A DNA stretch of 64,000 nucleotides from Sphingomonas soli NBRC 100801 (GCF_001591025.1 NZ_BCTZ01000014.1:62001-126000), one strand, 5' to 3'. Positions 9,612-19,093 are shown, counted from the first letter of the stretch. Made by a program: numbers and translations. The notes: generated by a model not told the origin, from the sequence alone.

Positions 9612-10436
9612 ATGGACGAACTGGTAACGACCGAGTGGCTGGAAGCCGCGCCGCACGCATTGGTGCTCGACGCAACCTATACTTCCACCATCCCGGGATC
9701 GCCGACAAGGAACCCGCGCGCGGAATTTGAAGCCGAACATATCGCGGGCGCGCGCTTTCTCGATCTCGACAGCCTGATCGATGAGACGAGCCCCTTGCCT
9801 TCCACCATGCCCAGGGTCGCGAAGATTGCCGAACGGCTCCGCGAGCTGGGCGCCGACACCGAGACGCAGATCGTGCTCTACGATAACAGCCCGCACCACA
9901 CCGCGTGCCGGGCATGGTGGGTGCTGCGGCTCGCGGGAGTCGATGCAGCATTGCTCGATGGCGGGATGGCGAAGTGGAAAGCCGAAGGCCGCCCGATCGA
10001 AAGCGGCCCGCACCGCGCCGCGCCCGGCAACTTCGAGCTGCGCGCGGCGAAATCTCAGGCACGCACACTCGATGCAATGAAGACGACGCGTGAGCAGATC
10101 GCCGATGCACGCTCCGCAGCGCGCTTCACCGGCGAGGAAGCCGATCCGCGCGGCGACGTCGCCGCCGGCCATATCCCGGGATCGAAGAACATTCCCTATC
10201 CGCGCTTCTTCAATCCGGACGGCACATGGAAGCAGCCCGAGGATATCCGCGCGGTGTTTGAAACAAGCGGGATCGACCTTGCGCGGCCTCTGGTCACCAC
10301 CTGCGGATCGGGCATCACCGCCGCGATCCTCGCTTTTGGTGCGCATCTGCTTGGCAACGAAGCGGCCCTGTATGACGGAAGCTGGACCGAATGGGGTAGC
10401 CGCCCGGAGACGGCCAAGGCATTGGGGCCGGCATGA
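9612..10436 (+). CDS. sseA: Sulfurtransferase, 3-mercaptopyruvate type (two rhodanese domains)
   Basis: 274 aa with tandem rhodanese domains. The first is inactive; the second carries the catalytic loop CGSGITA at Cys231, which matches mercaptopyruvate sulfurtransferases (CGSGVTA) rather than thiosulfate-specific rhodaneses (CRKGVTA). DATYTSTIPG near the N-terminus and the WGSRPET ending are typical. ATG 9612 is chosen because the upstream extension has no conserved content and would run through the queF start. The stop overlaps the metC start by ATGA, so translation is coupled. Pairing with a cystathionine lyase places it in cysteine/sulfur metabolism. Confidence 0.9.
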   Translation: MDELVTTEWLEAAPHALVLDATYTSTIPGSPTRNPRAEFEAEHIAGARFLDLDSLIDETSPLPSTMPRVAKIAERLRELGADTETQIVLYDNSPHHTACRAWWVLRLAGVDAALLDGGMAKWKAEGRPIESGPHRAAPGNFELRAAKSQARTLDAMKTTREQIADARSAARFTGEEADPRGDVAAGHIPGSKNIPYPRFFNPDGTWKQPEDIRAVFETSGIDLARPLVTTCGSGITAAILAFGAHLLGNEAALYDGSWTEWGSRPETAKALGPA

Positions 10437-11620
10437 GCCAAGACAAGAAGCCCGCTACCCGCGTCGTCACCGCCGGCCGCCGCAAGGAATGGACGCAGGG
10501 GATCGTCAATCCGCCGGTGTGGCGGGCATCGACGATCCTGTACGACGATGTCGCGGCGCTGCGCGCGAACAACAAGGCCGATACGCACCACACGCTGTTC
10601 TACGGCCGCCGCGGTACGCCGACGCAGTGGTCGCTCTCCGACGCGCTGACCGAGCTGGAACCGGGTGCCGAGGCGACCTTGCTCTATCCCTCCGGCGTGG
10701 CGGCGATCGCGTCGGCATTGCTCGCGGTGCTTTCGCCCGGCGATCATCTGCTGATCCCGGACAGCGCCTATGATCCGACCCGCAACCTGGCCAACGGGCT
10801 GCTGCGCAAGTTCGGGGTTTCGACCAGCTTTTACGATCCGCTGATCGGCGGCGGCATCGCCGCGCTCTGCCAGGAGAATACCCGCGCGATCCTGCTCGAA
10901 AGCCCGGGCAGCCTGACCTTCGAAGTACAGGATGTCCCAGCGATCGTCGCGGTCGCCAAGGCGCGCGGCATCACCACGCTGATCGACAATACCTGGGCGA
11001 CCCCCTTGCTCTTCCCGGTGATCGCGCTGGGCGTCGATTATTCGATCCTGGCCTGCACCAAATATATCGTCGGCCATTCGGACGTGATGCTGGGATCGGT
11101 GACGGCGGCGAAGGGCAAATATGACACGCTTCGCAATGCCACCTATCAGCTCGGCCAGATGGCCAGCCCCGACGATGCATGGCTGGGCGCGCGGGGATTG
11201 CGCACCATGGCAGTGCGGCTGGAGCAGCATGGGCGATCGGCGCTGGCTATTGCCGAATGGCTGAAGTCGCGGCCCGAGGTGGCGCGGGTGCTGCATCCGG
11301 CACTGCCGGATTGCCCGGGCCACGAGATATTCCTGCGCGACTTCAAGGGCGCGTCGGGACTGTTCTCGTTCGTGCTGAACGGCGGAGACGAAGCCGCGCG
11401 CGCAGCGCTGATCGACGGACTCGAGCATTTCGGGATCGGCTATAGCTGGGGCGGCTATGAGAGCCTCGCCATCCCCGTGGACCCCGAGAAGATCCGCACG
11501 GCTACAAAGTGGCAGGCCGACGGGCCTACGGTGCGGCTCCAGATCGGGCTGGAGGATCCGGGCGACCTGATCGCCGATCTCGAGGCCGGGCTCGCCCGCT
11601 TCGCACGGGCGCGGGGTTGA
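10433..11620 (+). CDS. metC: Cystathionine beta-lyase (PLP-dependent)
   Basis: 395 aa Cys/Met-metabolism PLP enzyme that cleaves cystathionine to homocysteine, pyruvate and ammonia for methionine synthesis. Lys210 in ACTKYIVGHSD is the PLP Schiff-base lysine. Further active-site segments are YGRRGTPT, LYPSGVAA, and DNTWATPLLF with the PLP-binding Asp. The substrate-side loop near residue 110 (DSAYDPTR) favours a beta-lyase over a gamma-synthase. It overlaps sseA by 4 bases and mscS by 1 base (TGATG), making a tight three-gene run. The sseA pairing suggests joint handling of sulfur amino acids. Confidence 0.9.
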   Translation: MSQDKKPATRVVTAGRRKEWTQGIVNPPVWRASTILYDDVAALRANNKADTHHTLFYGRRGTPTQWSLSDALTELEPGAEATLLYPSGVAAIASALLAVLSPGDHLLIPDSAYDPTRNLANGLLRKFGVSTSFYDPLIGGGIAALCQENTRAILLESPGSLTFEVQDVPAIVAVAKARGITTLIDNTWATPLLFPVIALGVDYSILACTKYIVGHSDVMLGSVTAAKGKYDTLRNATYQLGQMASPDDAWLGARGLRTMAVRLEQHGRSALAIAEWLKSRPEVARVLHPALPDCPGHEIFLRDFKGASGLFSFVLNGGDEAARAALIDGLEHFGIGYSWGGYESLAIPVDPEKIRTATKWQADGPTVRLQIGLEDPGDLIADLEAGLARFARARG

Positions 11621-12891
11621 TGCAGCAGATCGGCGCGTGGCTTGCGGGGCATGGCCTGCCCACCACCGCCGAACTGACCGAAGCGGCCGTCGCGGGCGTG
11701 CTCGTCCTGATCGCGCTGGCGATCGGCTGGCTGGCCGGACGGCATCTGGGCACGCGGATCGCCGATCTGCTCGGGCGGCGGACCAGCGGGCTGGGCGAAG
11801 GATTGGGCCCGCGCACCTGCACCATCGTCCGCTACGGCACCGCAGCCTTGTTGCTCTCGATCGTCACCGTGGCGTGGCCGTGGCAACCGCTCGCGGCGCT
11901 GGTGCTCGGTCTGGCGGGCGGCACGACAACGGCGCTTTGCGCGGTCGCAGTGCTGCGCGGGCTCAACCTTCCGCGCAGCGCGGCCTGGGCGCTGGCTGCG
12001 CTGGCCTTCACCTTCATCTTCAGCCAGGCGCTGGGTGGCTTCGCGATGGTGGAGACCACGCTCGACCGGGTGGGCGTCCAGATCGGCGCGCGACGGTTCA
12101 CCCTGCTCTCGGCGATCACCGTCACGGTCACGATCCTGCTGCTCTTCGCCGCGGTCCGGCTGGTAAACCGGATGCTGGCGCACTCGATCAGCGAGGCGCG
12201 CGGCTTCGACCCCACGCAGAAGCTGCTGATCCAGAAGCTGGCGGGAATCGCAGCGGTGATCGTCGCCTTCTTCATCGGCGTCGATCTGCTGGCGATCGAC
12301 CTGACCGCCTTTGCAGTATTCTCCGGCGCATTCGGCCTCGCCATCGGCTTCGGCATGCAAAAGACGATCGGCAATCTGATCGCCGGGATCATCCTGTTGA
12401 TGGATCGATCGATCAAGCCGGGTGACGTGATCGTGGTGGGGGACAGCTTCGGCTGGGTGAACAAGATCGGCGTACGCGCCGTCAGCGTCATCACCCGCGA
12501 CGGCAAGGAGCATCTGATCCCCAACGAAATCCTGATGACGCAGGAAGTGGAGAACTGGTCGTACACCGATCGCAACGTCCGCGTCCGCATCCCGGTGACC
12601 GTCGCCTATGACAGCGACCTGACGCTGGCGCAGGACCTGATGATGCGCGCCGTGGTGGAAAGCCCGCGCGCGCTGATCGATCCCCAGCCGACCGTCCGCC
12701 TGGCGGCGTTTGGCGAGAACGGCGTGGAGCATGAGATCTTCTGCTGGATCAGCGACCCCGAAGGCGGCGTCGGCAACGTGAAGAGCGACGTGCTCAACCG
12801 GCTATGGGTGATGTTCAAGGAAGCCGGGATCCGGATACCGGTGGCGCAGCGCGAAATTCGGATGGCGAAGGACGCGCCGAAGACTCCCTGA
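11620..12891 (+). CDS. MscS-family mechanosensitive ion channel
   Basis: 423 aa inner-membrane protein. Five or so hydrophobic segments (residues about 20-200) are followed by the MscS pore helix and beta domain: AFGLAIGFGMQKTIGNLIAGIILL then DRSIKPGDVIVV and the LIPNE motif. The family releases solutes on osmotic downshock. Compared with small MscS (about 290 aa) this one has extra N-terminal membrane helices, as in YnaI/YbdG-type channels. ATG 11620 overlaps the metC stop by one base, so expression is presumably coupled to metC despite the unrelated function. A perfect inverted repeat follows the stop. Confidence 0.88.
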   Translation: MQQIGAWLAGHGLPTTAELTEAAVAGVLVLIALAIGWLAGRHLGTRIADLLGRRTSGLGEGLGPRTCTIVRYGTAALLLSIVTVAWPWQPLAALVLGLAGGTTTALCAVAVLRGLNLPRSAAWALAALAFTFIFSQALGGFAMVETTLDRVGVQIGARRFTLLSAITVTVTILLLFAAVRLVNRMLAHSISEARGFDPTQKLLIQKLAGIAAVIVAFFIGVDLLAIDLTAFAVFSGAFGLAIGFGMQKTIGNLIAGIILLMDRSIKPGDVIVVGDSFGWVNKIGVRAVSVITRDGKEHLIPNEILMTQEVENWSYTDRNVRVRIPVTVAYDSDLTLAQDLMMRAVVESPRALIDPQPTVRLAAFGENGVEHEIFCWISDPEGGVGNVKSDVLNRLWVMFKEAGIRIPVAQREIRMAKDAPKTP

Positions 12892-12900
12892 GATTCGCGG

Positions 12901-12936
12901 CAGGGCATTCTACGCGGTCCATTGCGGAATGCCCTG
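12901..12936 (+). terminator. Perfect inverted repeat after the MscS gene
   Basis: CAGGGCATTC (12901-12910) and GAATGCCCTG (12927-12936) are exact reverse complements, with a further CGC/GCG pairing inside the 16-base loop. It starts 10 bases after the mscS stop. No T-run follows, so a terminator is likely but a protein-binding site upstream of the next gene is possible. Confidence 0.5.
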
Positions 12937-12957
12937 TCCTGTCCCTAACTAGGCGTC

Positions 12958-14091
12958 GTGCAGCCCTCCATCACCGCCCGCATCGCCCAAGGAGTCACCG
13001 CGATTCCCGCAGCCGAATGGGATGCGTGCGCTGGCACGGGCAACCCGTTCCTGAGCCATAATTTCCTGTCGATACTCGAACGTTCGGGATCGGTTTCGCC
13101 GCATGCAGGGTGGCAGGCGCTGCCCATCATCATCGACGGTGCGGACGGTGCCCCCGTCGCGATCGCGCCAGCCTATGCCAAGAGCCACAGCCAGGGCGAA
13201 TATGTGTTCGATCACGCCTGGGCTGACGCATGGGAGCGGGCGGGCGGGAGTTATTATCCGAAATTGCAGGTCGCGGTGCCGTTTACGCCCGTGCCGGGAC
13301 CGCGGCTGCTGCTGCGCGATGAAGCGCTGGCACCCGCGCTGATCGGCGCGATCGAGGCGGTAACGCAGCAGAACCAGCTGTCTTCGGCGCACGTCACCTT
13401 TCTAGACGAGCGCCAGTTGCACTGGTTCGAGGCGGCGGGATGGCTGGTGCGGGCGGGGACGCAGTTTCACTGGCATAACCGGGGCTATGCCACGTTCGAC
13501 GCGTTTCTGGCCGCCCTGTCCAGCCGCAAGCGCAAGGCGATCCGCAAGGAGCGCGCCGCTGCGCTGGAGGGGCTGAGCGTCCGGCACCTGACCGGCGGCG
13601 AGATCAGCGAGGAGCATTGGGACGCGCTCTGGGAATTCTATCAGGATACCGGCAGCCGGAAATGGGGGCGTCCCTATCTGACGCGCGCATTCTTCTCGCT
13701 GCTGGGCGCGGAGATGGCGGACAAGGTGCTGCTGATCTTCGCAGAGCGCGACGGCGTGCCGATCGCGGGCGCGCTCAACCTGATCGGGGAAGACGCGCTC
13801 TATGGCCGATATTGGGGATGCAGCGAGGACGTGCCGTTCCTCCATTTCGAGCTTTGCTATTATCAGGCGATCGACGCCGCGATCGCGCGCGGGCTGGCGC
13901 GCGTGGAAGCCGGGGCGCAGGGCGAGCACAAATTGGCGCGTGGCTATGCCCCCACCACGACCTGGTCTGCGCATTTCATTCCGGATCCGGGCTTTCGCCG
14001 GGCGGTGGCGGATTTCCTCGTTCGCGAGCGCGCGGCGGTGGCGGAGGAGCAGGAATTCCTGGGCGAGCTGATGCCGTTCAGGAAAGGCTGA
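12958..14091 (+). CDS. GNAT-fold acyltransferase of the DUF482 / peptidoglycan-biosynthesis-related family
   Basis: 377 aa, no signal peptide. It has the long two-domain GNAT layout of the COG3146 family: FDHAWADAWERAGG and YYPKLQVAVPFTPVPGPR in the first half, and then LSSRKRKAIRKERAAA, FYQDTGSRKWGRPYLT and EAGAQGEHKLARGYAP. This last group is diagnostic. The family resembles Fem-like aminoacyl transferases and is widespread in Proteobacteria, but the substrate is unknown. The start is GTG 12958; no strong ribosome-binding site is visible, so the first residues are uncertain. Its stop directly abuts the stop of the converging membrane protein gene at 14092. Confidence 0.82.
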   Translation: MQPSITARIAQGVTAIPAAEWDACAGTGNPFLSHNFLSILERSGSVSPHAGWQALPIIIDGADGAPVAIAPAYAKSHSQGEYVFDHAWADAWERAGGSYYPKLQVAVPFTPVPGPRLLLRDEALAPALIGAIEAVTQQNQLSSAHVTFLDERQLHWFEAAGWLVRAGTQFHWHNRGYATFDAFLAALSSRKRKAIRKERAAALEGLSVRHLTGGEISEEHWDALWEFYQDTGSRKWGRPYLTRAFFSLLGAEMADKVLLIFAERDGVPIAGALNLIGEDALYGRYWGCSEDVPFLHFELCYYQAIDAAIARGLARVEAGAQGEHKLARGYAPTTTWSAHFIPDPGFRRAVADFLVRERAAVAEEQEFLGELMPFRKG

Positions 14092-15780
14092 TTATTCGAC
14101 GGGCGACATGGAATTGCGCACCTCGTCCTCGGGCGTGGCGGCGAGCGGCTTGGGCGGCGGGAGATCGCGGACGGTGGGCTTTGCCGGATCGACGCTGTGA
14201 TCGACCCGGAACAGGCTGCTCGTGCCGCTGCGCCAGACGGGCACCAGTCCCTGCTCCAGCCGCCGGTCATAAGCGGGCGGGCGGATCACCCAGACATAAT
14301 CGAAGATGTCGCGCGGGAAATTGGCGAGCATGAACGCCACGGGCCGCCAATATTCGCGCGGGCATTGCACGTCGGTGACGATCTGCGACGGATCGTGGAC
14401 GAAGCGGCGGCGGATATCGCCGCGCGGCCGATCGCTCTGATAGCGCACCGTGAGCAACTGCCCGCCCGCCATCGACCATTGATCATTGGTGTAGGAGAGC
14501 TTTCTTTCCAGCGCGAGGCCAGGGATGTGCTGGAGCCGCGTCATCCGCCACTCATTATAGCAGGTCTCGCCCACCAGGCTGAGCAGACGCGAACCTTCGG
14601 GTAGATGTTCGAGCGCCTTCAATTCGCGATCGTAGCTGCGATCGTAGAGGAAGAAGCTCCACGTCGTCGCGGCGATGCGAACGGTGAAGAAGGCCATGCC
14701 AAGCATCGCCACCGTCGCCGCGCCCCGGATGGAAAGGCCGGGCTTGGGCCGGATCGCGACGATCGCGATGGCGAGCATGAACGGCACCAGCCGCATGTCC
14801 GCATAGGCGGAGCCGAAGACGATGCGGGGGAGGAGGATGTACACCGCGAGGAGGAAGAGGGCGGAAAGGCCCAGATTTCGCGAATATTGGATGTTCGGAT
14901 CGCGGACTGCCTTCAGCAAAAGCAGGAAAAGCACGCCGACCGAGGCGATGTCGAACAATTGCCAGCGATCGCGGAACACCTGGACCACCCAGAGGATCTT
15001 GGCCCGCCAGTTGAACATGTCCGCCGTTTCGCCGCCGACATGCCCGCCGCTGCGCCACAGCACCATCAGCAAGGCTGGCGGCGTGAGCGGCAGGCAGTGG
15101 AGCCCGGCATAGAAGCCCGGCTTGGCCCAGCCATTGAACAGATCGCGGTACCAGGGCCGCGACGTATCGCGCGCCAGATCATGCTGACGGATCAGCTCGG
15201 CGGAAAATGCCAGCACGCCCAGCACACCCCAGCCAAAGGTGTGCGCCACCCAGATCAGGCACGATACCGGCACGAACACGATCGCGCGGAACACCAGCCT
15301 GCCCTGCCGCGCGAGGCAGAGCCACCAGCCGAACGCCAGCAGCGCGAGCGCCATCGACAGCGCGAAATTGACGAAGCCGAAATGGAAGGGGAAGGAATAA
15401 GCCAGCGGCAGCGCGAACAATGCCGTCGCCGGGATGCGGCCATGCACTTCGCGCGCGATCCACAGCAGTCCCGCGACCGTCATCGCCGGGATCGAAATGA
15501 CGATCAGCTTTACCGCGAATTCGAGCCCGAAGACCTTGGCCAGCGGGATGATGAGCAGATCCACGCCCAGATTGCCCATCAGGCTCCACTGGAAATTATA
15601 CCATTGCTGGAGATGCGGATATTGATCGTAGACCAGCTGAACCCGGTAGCGCCCCATATGGCCGGGCAGATCGACGAGCGGGGGGATTTCGGGCCACAGC
15701 AAAGGCACCGTCGCAAGAACGGTGCACAGCGCCACAAACCACCGTGTTTGCCACCAATGCGGCACTTCGCCCCTGTCCAT
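14092..15780 (-). CDS. Polytopic membrane protein, GT-C-like, unknown substrate
   Basis: 562 aa with roughly 10-11 hydrophobic helices (WFVALCTVLATVPLLW at the N-terminus) and a soluble C-terminal part from about residue 380. The first loop contains PPLVDLPGHMGRY, an acidic/His loop in the place where GT-C glycosyltransferases carry catalytic residues. The C-terminal region has LSLVGETCYNEW, typical of hypothetical membrane proteins found beside polysaccharide genes. It is last in a minus-strand group after a second GT-C-like protein (44 bp gap) and a UDP-galactopyranose-mutase-like flavoprotein. A lipid-linked sugar transferase is the best guess; function is not established. Confidence 0.7.
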   Translation of the reverse strand: MDRGEVPHWWQTRWFVALCTVLATVPLLWPEIPPLVDLPGHMGRYRVQLVYDQYPHLQQWYNFQWSLMGNLGVDLLIIPLAKVFGLEFAVKLIVISIPAMTVAGLLWIAREVHGRIPATALFALPLAYSFPFHFGFVNFALSMALALLAFGWWLCLARQGRLVFRAIVFVPVSCLIWVAHTFGWGVLGVLAFSAELIRQHDLARDTSRPWYRDLFNGWAKPGFYAGLHCLPLTPPALLMVLWRSGGHVGGETADMFNWRAKILWVVQVFRDRWQLFDIASVGVLFLLLLKAVRDPNIQYSRNLGLSALFLLAVYILLPRIVFGSAYADMRLVPFMLAIAIVAIRPKPGLSIRGAATVAMLGMAFFTVRIAATTWSFFLYDRSYDRELKALEHLPEGSRLLSLVGETCYNEWRMTRLQHIPGLALERKLSYTNDQWSMAGGQLLTVRYQSDRPRGDIRRRFVHDPSQIVTDVQCPREYWRPVAFMLANFPRDIFDYVWVIRPPAYDRRLEQGLVPVWRSGTSSLFRVDHSVDPAKPTVRDLPPPKPLAATPEDEVRNSMSPVE

Positions 15781-15824
15781 TACCGGCTTCTAAGCGCGTG
15801 CCGGGCGCGGCTGCAAGCAGATGC

Positions 15825-17585
15825 TTAGCGGACGACCCGCCAGACCATGACCGGCGACCCCGGAATGGGAACGGGCTGGAGCCAGGCGAAATGTTCGCCG
15901 CGTTCGAGCCGCGCCCAGAAACCATCGGGAGCGGTCGCCTTGTACAGCTCGGTCTCGTTCGTTCCGGGGCAGCCGACGACATAATCGGCATGCGAGGCCA
16001 GCACCGCAGCATGCGCAGCTTCGGGCGTGGCGAGGAAGGTGGCGAGCACGCGGCGCATCGCTTCGGAATTGCGGTGATAGCCCGCGCCGATCGCGCTGTG
16101 CGGGGTCCAGGCGAGCAGATGCGGGCTGACATCGACCGGTGCGAACATGGTGGCGGCGGGAAGCGCGGCGAGATCGGCGATCTCATGCCCCTGATTGCAG
16201 GTCGGCACGCCGGGCGCAGTGGGTGACGCGGCGTCGCCGCCGGCCATTCCGAACAAGGCGCTGGCGGCGAGGCCGGGCGTTGCCGCGAGCAAGGCGGCGG
16301 CAGTGGCAAGCGTGCGCTTCGGGATCGAAGGCACGGCGCGCGCGCTGGTGAGTAGCCGGTAAAGCAGCCATGCGCCGCCCGGCAGCGCCAGCGCGTTGGC
16401 GGTCGCGCCGGTGCGCATGACGAGGATCGAGAGCGCAAAGGACAGCCCGGCAAGCGCGAGCATCATCGCCCAGCGGGTGCGCGCCTCGCCCCGGCTTTCG
16501 CGCCAGGCAAGCACGCCACCGACAAGACCGGCGATGGGAAAGCCGATCGTCATCAGCGCCCAGGCAGGCACCTGTTCCCAGACCGGAAGCCCTTCGGAGA
16601 CGTTCCTGTACCAGAGCGTATAGGTGAGCGGATCGAGCGTGGCGAAAGGCCCCTGGGTGCAGGAAGGCGCCTTGCTGACGATGATCGCAAGCGCGGCTGC
16701 ACCGGCGATGGCGAGCATCGCGAGGCGCGCGGGAAGATTGGCGCGGGGCGCGAACATGGCGGCGCATGCGCCGAGCGCGCCGGTGGCCAGCGCGGCGATC
16801 CAGACGGGGGCGATCGCATCGCAGGCGAACGCCATCATCGCCGGACCGCGCGTTACTACATGCAGCAGCGCGACCCCCGCTACCAGCGTGGCGAGCGCTG
16901 CGACGGCCTGTTCGCGGCGGCCGGGATCGAACACCCAGGCGAGCAGCATCACGCCGATTATCGCGACGGTGATCGGCAATCCTTCGAGCGAGACGGTGAG
17001 CAAGGCGGCGAGCGACAGCCCCGTGACCGCGCCCGAGCGCGCATTGGGCCTGCCGAACAACGCGACCACAGCAGCGAGCGCGAGCGCGATCTGCCAGCCA
17101 TGATGATCGATGCGCATCGGGCGGAGCTGATAGAGGAGCGGCACCGAGAGCGGCGCGAGGAGCACCGCCATCCTGGCGCGCTCCAGCCCGGCGATGCGGC
17201 GCGTGAGTTCGGCACCAAGCGCGATCACGACGAGCAAAGTGAGCAGCGGGACTGCGGTGAGCGCGATGCGATCGGCCCACCACGGCCCGACGATCTGCGT
17301 GAAAAGCGCGATGACGAATGCGAGCGGGATATCGACGAGGCGCGACCAGTGCATCTCGAACTGGCCGCCCCACAGGCGATGCTGGCTGACGTCCCACCAG
17401 CTTTGCCCGCCAAGCCAGTCGCGCACTTCGTTGAGGCGCATCGCGTCATCGGGATCGGGAAACCACAGGTTCACGATCTGCGGCAGGGAGATCGCAGTCA
17501 GGACGCAGGCGGCGACGCCCCAGCCGATCAGCACGGTCGGCCAGAGGCGCGCGCCGGCATCCGGCTGGGCCTGCGCGCGGATCAT
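15825..17585 (-). CDS. Polytopic GT-C-like membrane protein with DPDD motif
   Basis: 586 aa with about 12 predicted helices. The first periplasmic loop contains LWFPDPDDAMRLNEVRDW, followed by HWSRLVDIPLA and a later LRPMRIDHHGWQ. Acidic pairs in the first loop plus a downstream His pair resemble the metal-binding layout of STT3/PglB-type and other GT-C transferases. The C-terminal soluble domain (about 480-586) ends with GSPVMVWRVV. It overlaps the flavoprotein gene by ATGA (17582-17585), so the two are translationally coupled. The likely role is transfer of a lipid-linked sugar at the periplasmic face, inferred from fold and context only. Confidence 0.72.
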   Translation of the reverse strand: MIRAQAQPDAGARLWPTVLIGWGVAACVLTAISLPQIVNLWFPDPDDAMRLNEVRDWLGGQSWWDVSQHRLWGGQFEMHWSRLVDIPLAFVIALFTQIVGPWWADRIALTAVPLLTLLVVIALGAELTRRIAGLERARMAVLLAPLSVPLLYQLRPMRIDHHGWQIALALAAVVALFGRPNARSGAVTGLSLAALLTVSLEGLPITVAIIGVMLLAWVFDPGRREQAVAALATLVAGVALLHVVTRGPAMMAFACDAIAPVWIAALATGALGACAAMFAPRANLPARLAMLAIAGAAALAIIVSKAPSCTQGPFATLDPLTYTLWYRNVSEGLPVWEQVPAWALMTIGFPIAGLVGGVLAWRESRGEARTRWAMMLALAGLSFALSILVMRTGATANALALPGGAWLLYRLLTSARAVPSIPKRTLATAAALLAATPGLAASALFGMAGGDAASPTAPGVPTCNQGHEIADLAALPAATMFAPVDVSPHLLAWTPHSAIGAGYHRNSEAMRRVLATFLATPEAAHAAVLASHADYVVGCPGTNETELYKATAPDGFWARLERGEHFAWLQPVPIPGSPVMVWRVVR

Positions 17586-19093
17586 GCCGCCCTCAATTTC
17601 TCCGGAACGAGGCGTTCGGACGCGAGCGCTGCCTGTTCGCCCTCGGTGCCGCTCTCGTGATATTCGGCGTCTTCGTTGACGTTCCAGACGTCATAAACGC
17701 GCGCACCCGCCTCGATATTCCTGACCGTGAGCATCGCGGTCATCATCGCGTGATCCTGATTGTTGTAGCGATGCATGCCGTTGCGGCCGATCATGTGGAG
17801 CGTGGGATAGCGCGTCTCCAGCTCACGGCGCAGCACATCGACATTGTCGCGATAGGTCTCGTCATAGACCGGATAGGCCTTTTCCTGACGAACCACCGCG
17901 CCGCCGACGACCGTGGCGGGATCGGCGAGGCCAAGCTTGTGCAGCTCCGCCGTGGCGAGCGCGATCAGATCCTCGTCGGAAGACGACCAGAGGCCATCGC
18001 CTTCGAAGCAGAAATATTCGAGGCCGACACAGGCGAGGTTCTCGTCGGGCACCATTTCGGGCGACCAGCTGCGGAAATTCTGGACGCGGCCAACCTTCAC
18101 GCCCTCTTCGTGGATATAGATCCAGTTATCGGGGAACAGGTCTTTGGAACGGATCATCAGCGCGACGGTGAGGAAGTCGCGGTAATGCAAGTCCATCGCC
18201 GCCGGGATGTTTGCGGGCAGCGGCTGGATGCGCCCGGCAAGCTCACGCATCGGTGCCGACGAGATGACATGGCCGGCATTGATCGTGACGATATCGTCGC
18301 CATGGCTGGCCTGCACGTTCCATCGGCCGGTCATGTCGTTGTGCGACATCGCCTTGAGGCTATGCCCCATCAGCACGCGATTGCCGCCTTCGACCACCCG
18401 ATCGCGCGCGGCTTCCCACATCATGCCGGGGCCCTTGCGCGGATAGCGGAAACTTTCCAACAGCGTCTTGGTTTCCATGCCGTCATTGGGCTTGCGATTG
18501 AGGTGGAGCGAGCGCTTCAGGCCGTCCATCACGGCCCTCCCGAGGCTGAGCCCCTTGATGCGCTGCGCGGCCCAATCCGCCGACATCTCGTCGCACGGCA
18601 TGCCCCACACCTTCTCGGTATAGGTCTTGAAGAAGATCGAATAGAGCCGTCGCCCGAACTGGTTGACCACCCAATCCTCGAAGCTCTTCACGTCCTTTTT
18701 GGGGAAGAGCTTTGCCCTGGCATAGCTCGCCATGCACAGCGTGGAGGTCCAGATGCCGAGATTGAACAAGGCTTCGAACGCGCGCAGCGGATAGCTGTAG
18801 AATTTGCCGCCATAGAAGATGCGGCTCATCCGAGGGCGCTCGATGAAATCGTCCGGCAGGATCTCGTTCCAGAGATCGACCACTTCCTTCGACTTGGAGA
18901 AAAAGCGGTGGCCGCCGATATCGAAGCGGAACCCCTGATGCTCGACCGTGCGGCTGATCCCGCCGACATAGACGGGGTCCTTCTCGATCACGGCGACCGA
19001 ATAACCCGCCTTGGTGAGCAGATATGCCGAAGTCAGCCCCGCGGGACCCGCGCCGATGATGGCCACGTCAACGGCATTCGTGGAAGCGGGCAT
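17582..19093 (-). CDS. NAD(P)/FAD-dependent oxidoreductase, UDP-galactopyranose mutase-like
   Basis: 503 aa. A Rossmann FAD site VAIIGAGPAGLTSAYLL (GAGPAG at residues 14-19) is followed by the acidic ribose ligand (IEKD), FDIGGHRFFSKS and TYTEKVWGMPCDEM. These features occur in the amine-oxidase/UDP-galactopyranose-mutase superfamily, and the C-terminal GRNGMHRYNNQDHAM closes the FAD site. It is larger than classical UGM (about 370-390 aa), so true mutase activity is uncertain. ATG 19093 has GGGGGA upstream; a TTG at 19123 would add ten residues. First gene of a three-gene operon with two GT-C-like membrane proteins, suggesting a sugar-nucleotide or lipid-sugar modification used by those transferases. 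Confidence 0.8.
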   Translation of the reverse strand: MPASTNAVDVAIIGAGPAGLTSAYLLTKAGYSVAVIEKDPVYVGGISRTVEHQGFRFDIGGHRFFSKSKEVVDLWNEILPDDFIERPRMSRIFYGGKFYSYPLRAFEALFNLGIWTSTLCMASYARAKLFPKKDVKSFEDWVVNQFGRRLYSIFFKTYTEKVWGMPCDEMSADWAAQRIKGLSLGRAVMDGLKRSLHLNRKPNDGMETKTLLESFRYPRKGPGMMWEAARDRVVEGGNRVLMGHSLKAMSHNDMTGRWNVQASHGDDIVTINAGHVISSAPMRELAGRIQPLPANIPAAMDLHYRDFLTVALMIRSKDLFPDNWIYIHEEGVKVGRVQNFRSWSPEMVPDENLACVGLEYFCFEGDGLWSSSDEDLIALATAELHKLGLADPATVVGGAVVRQEKAYPVYDETYRDNVDVLRRELETRYPTLHMIGRNGMHRYNNQDHAMMTAMLTVRNIEAGARVYDVWNVNEDAEYHESGTEGEQAALASERLVPEKLRAA

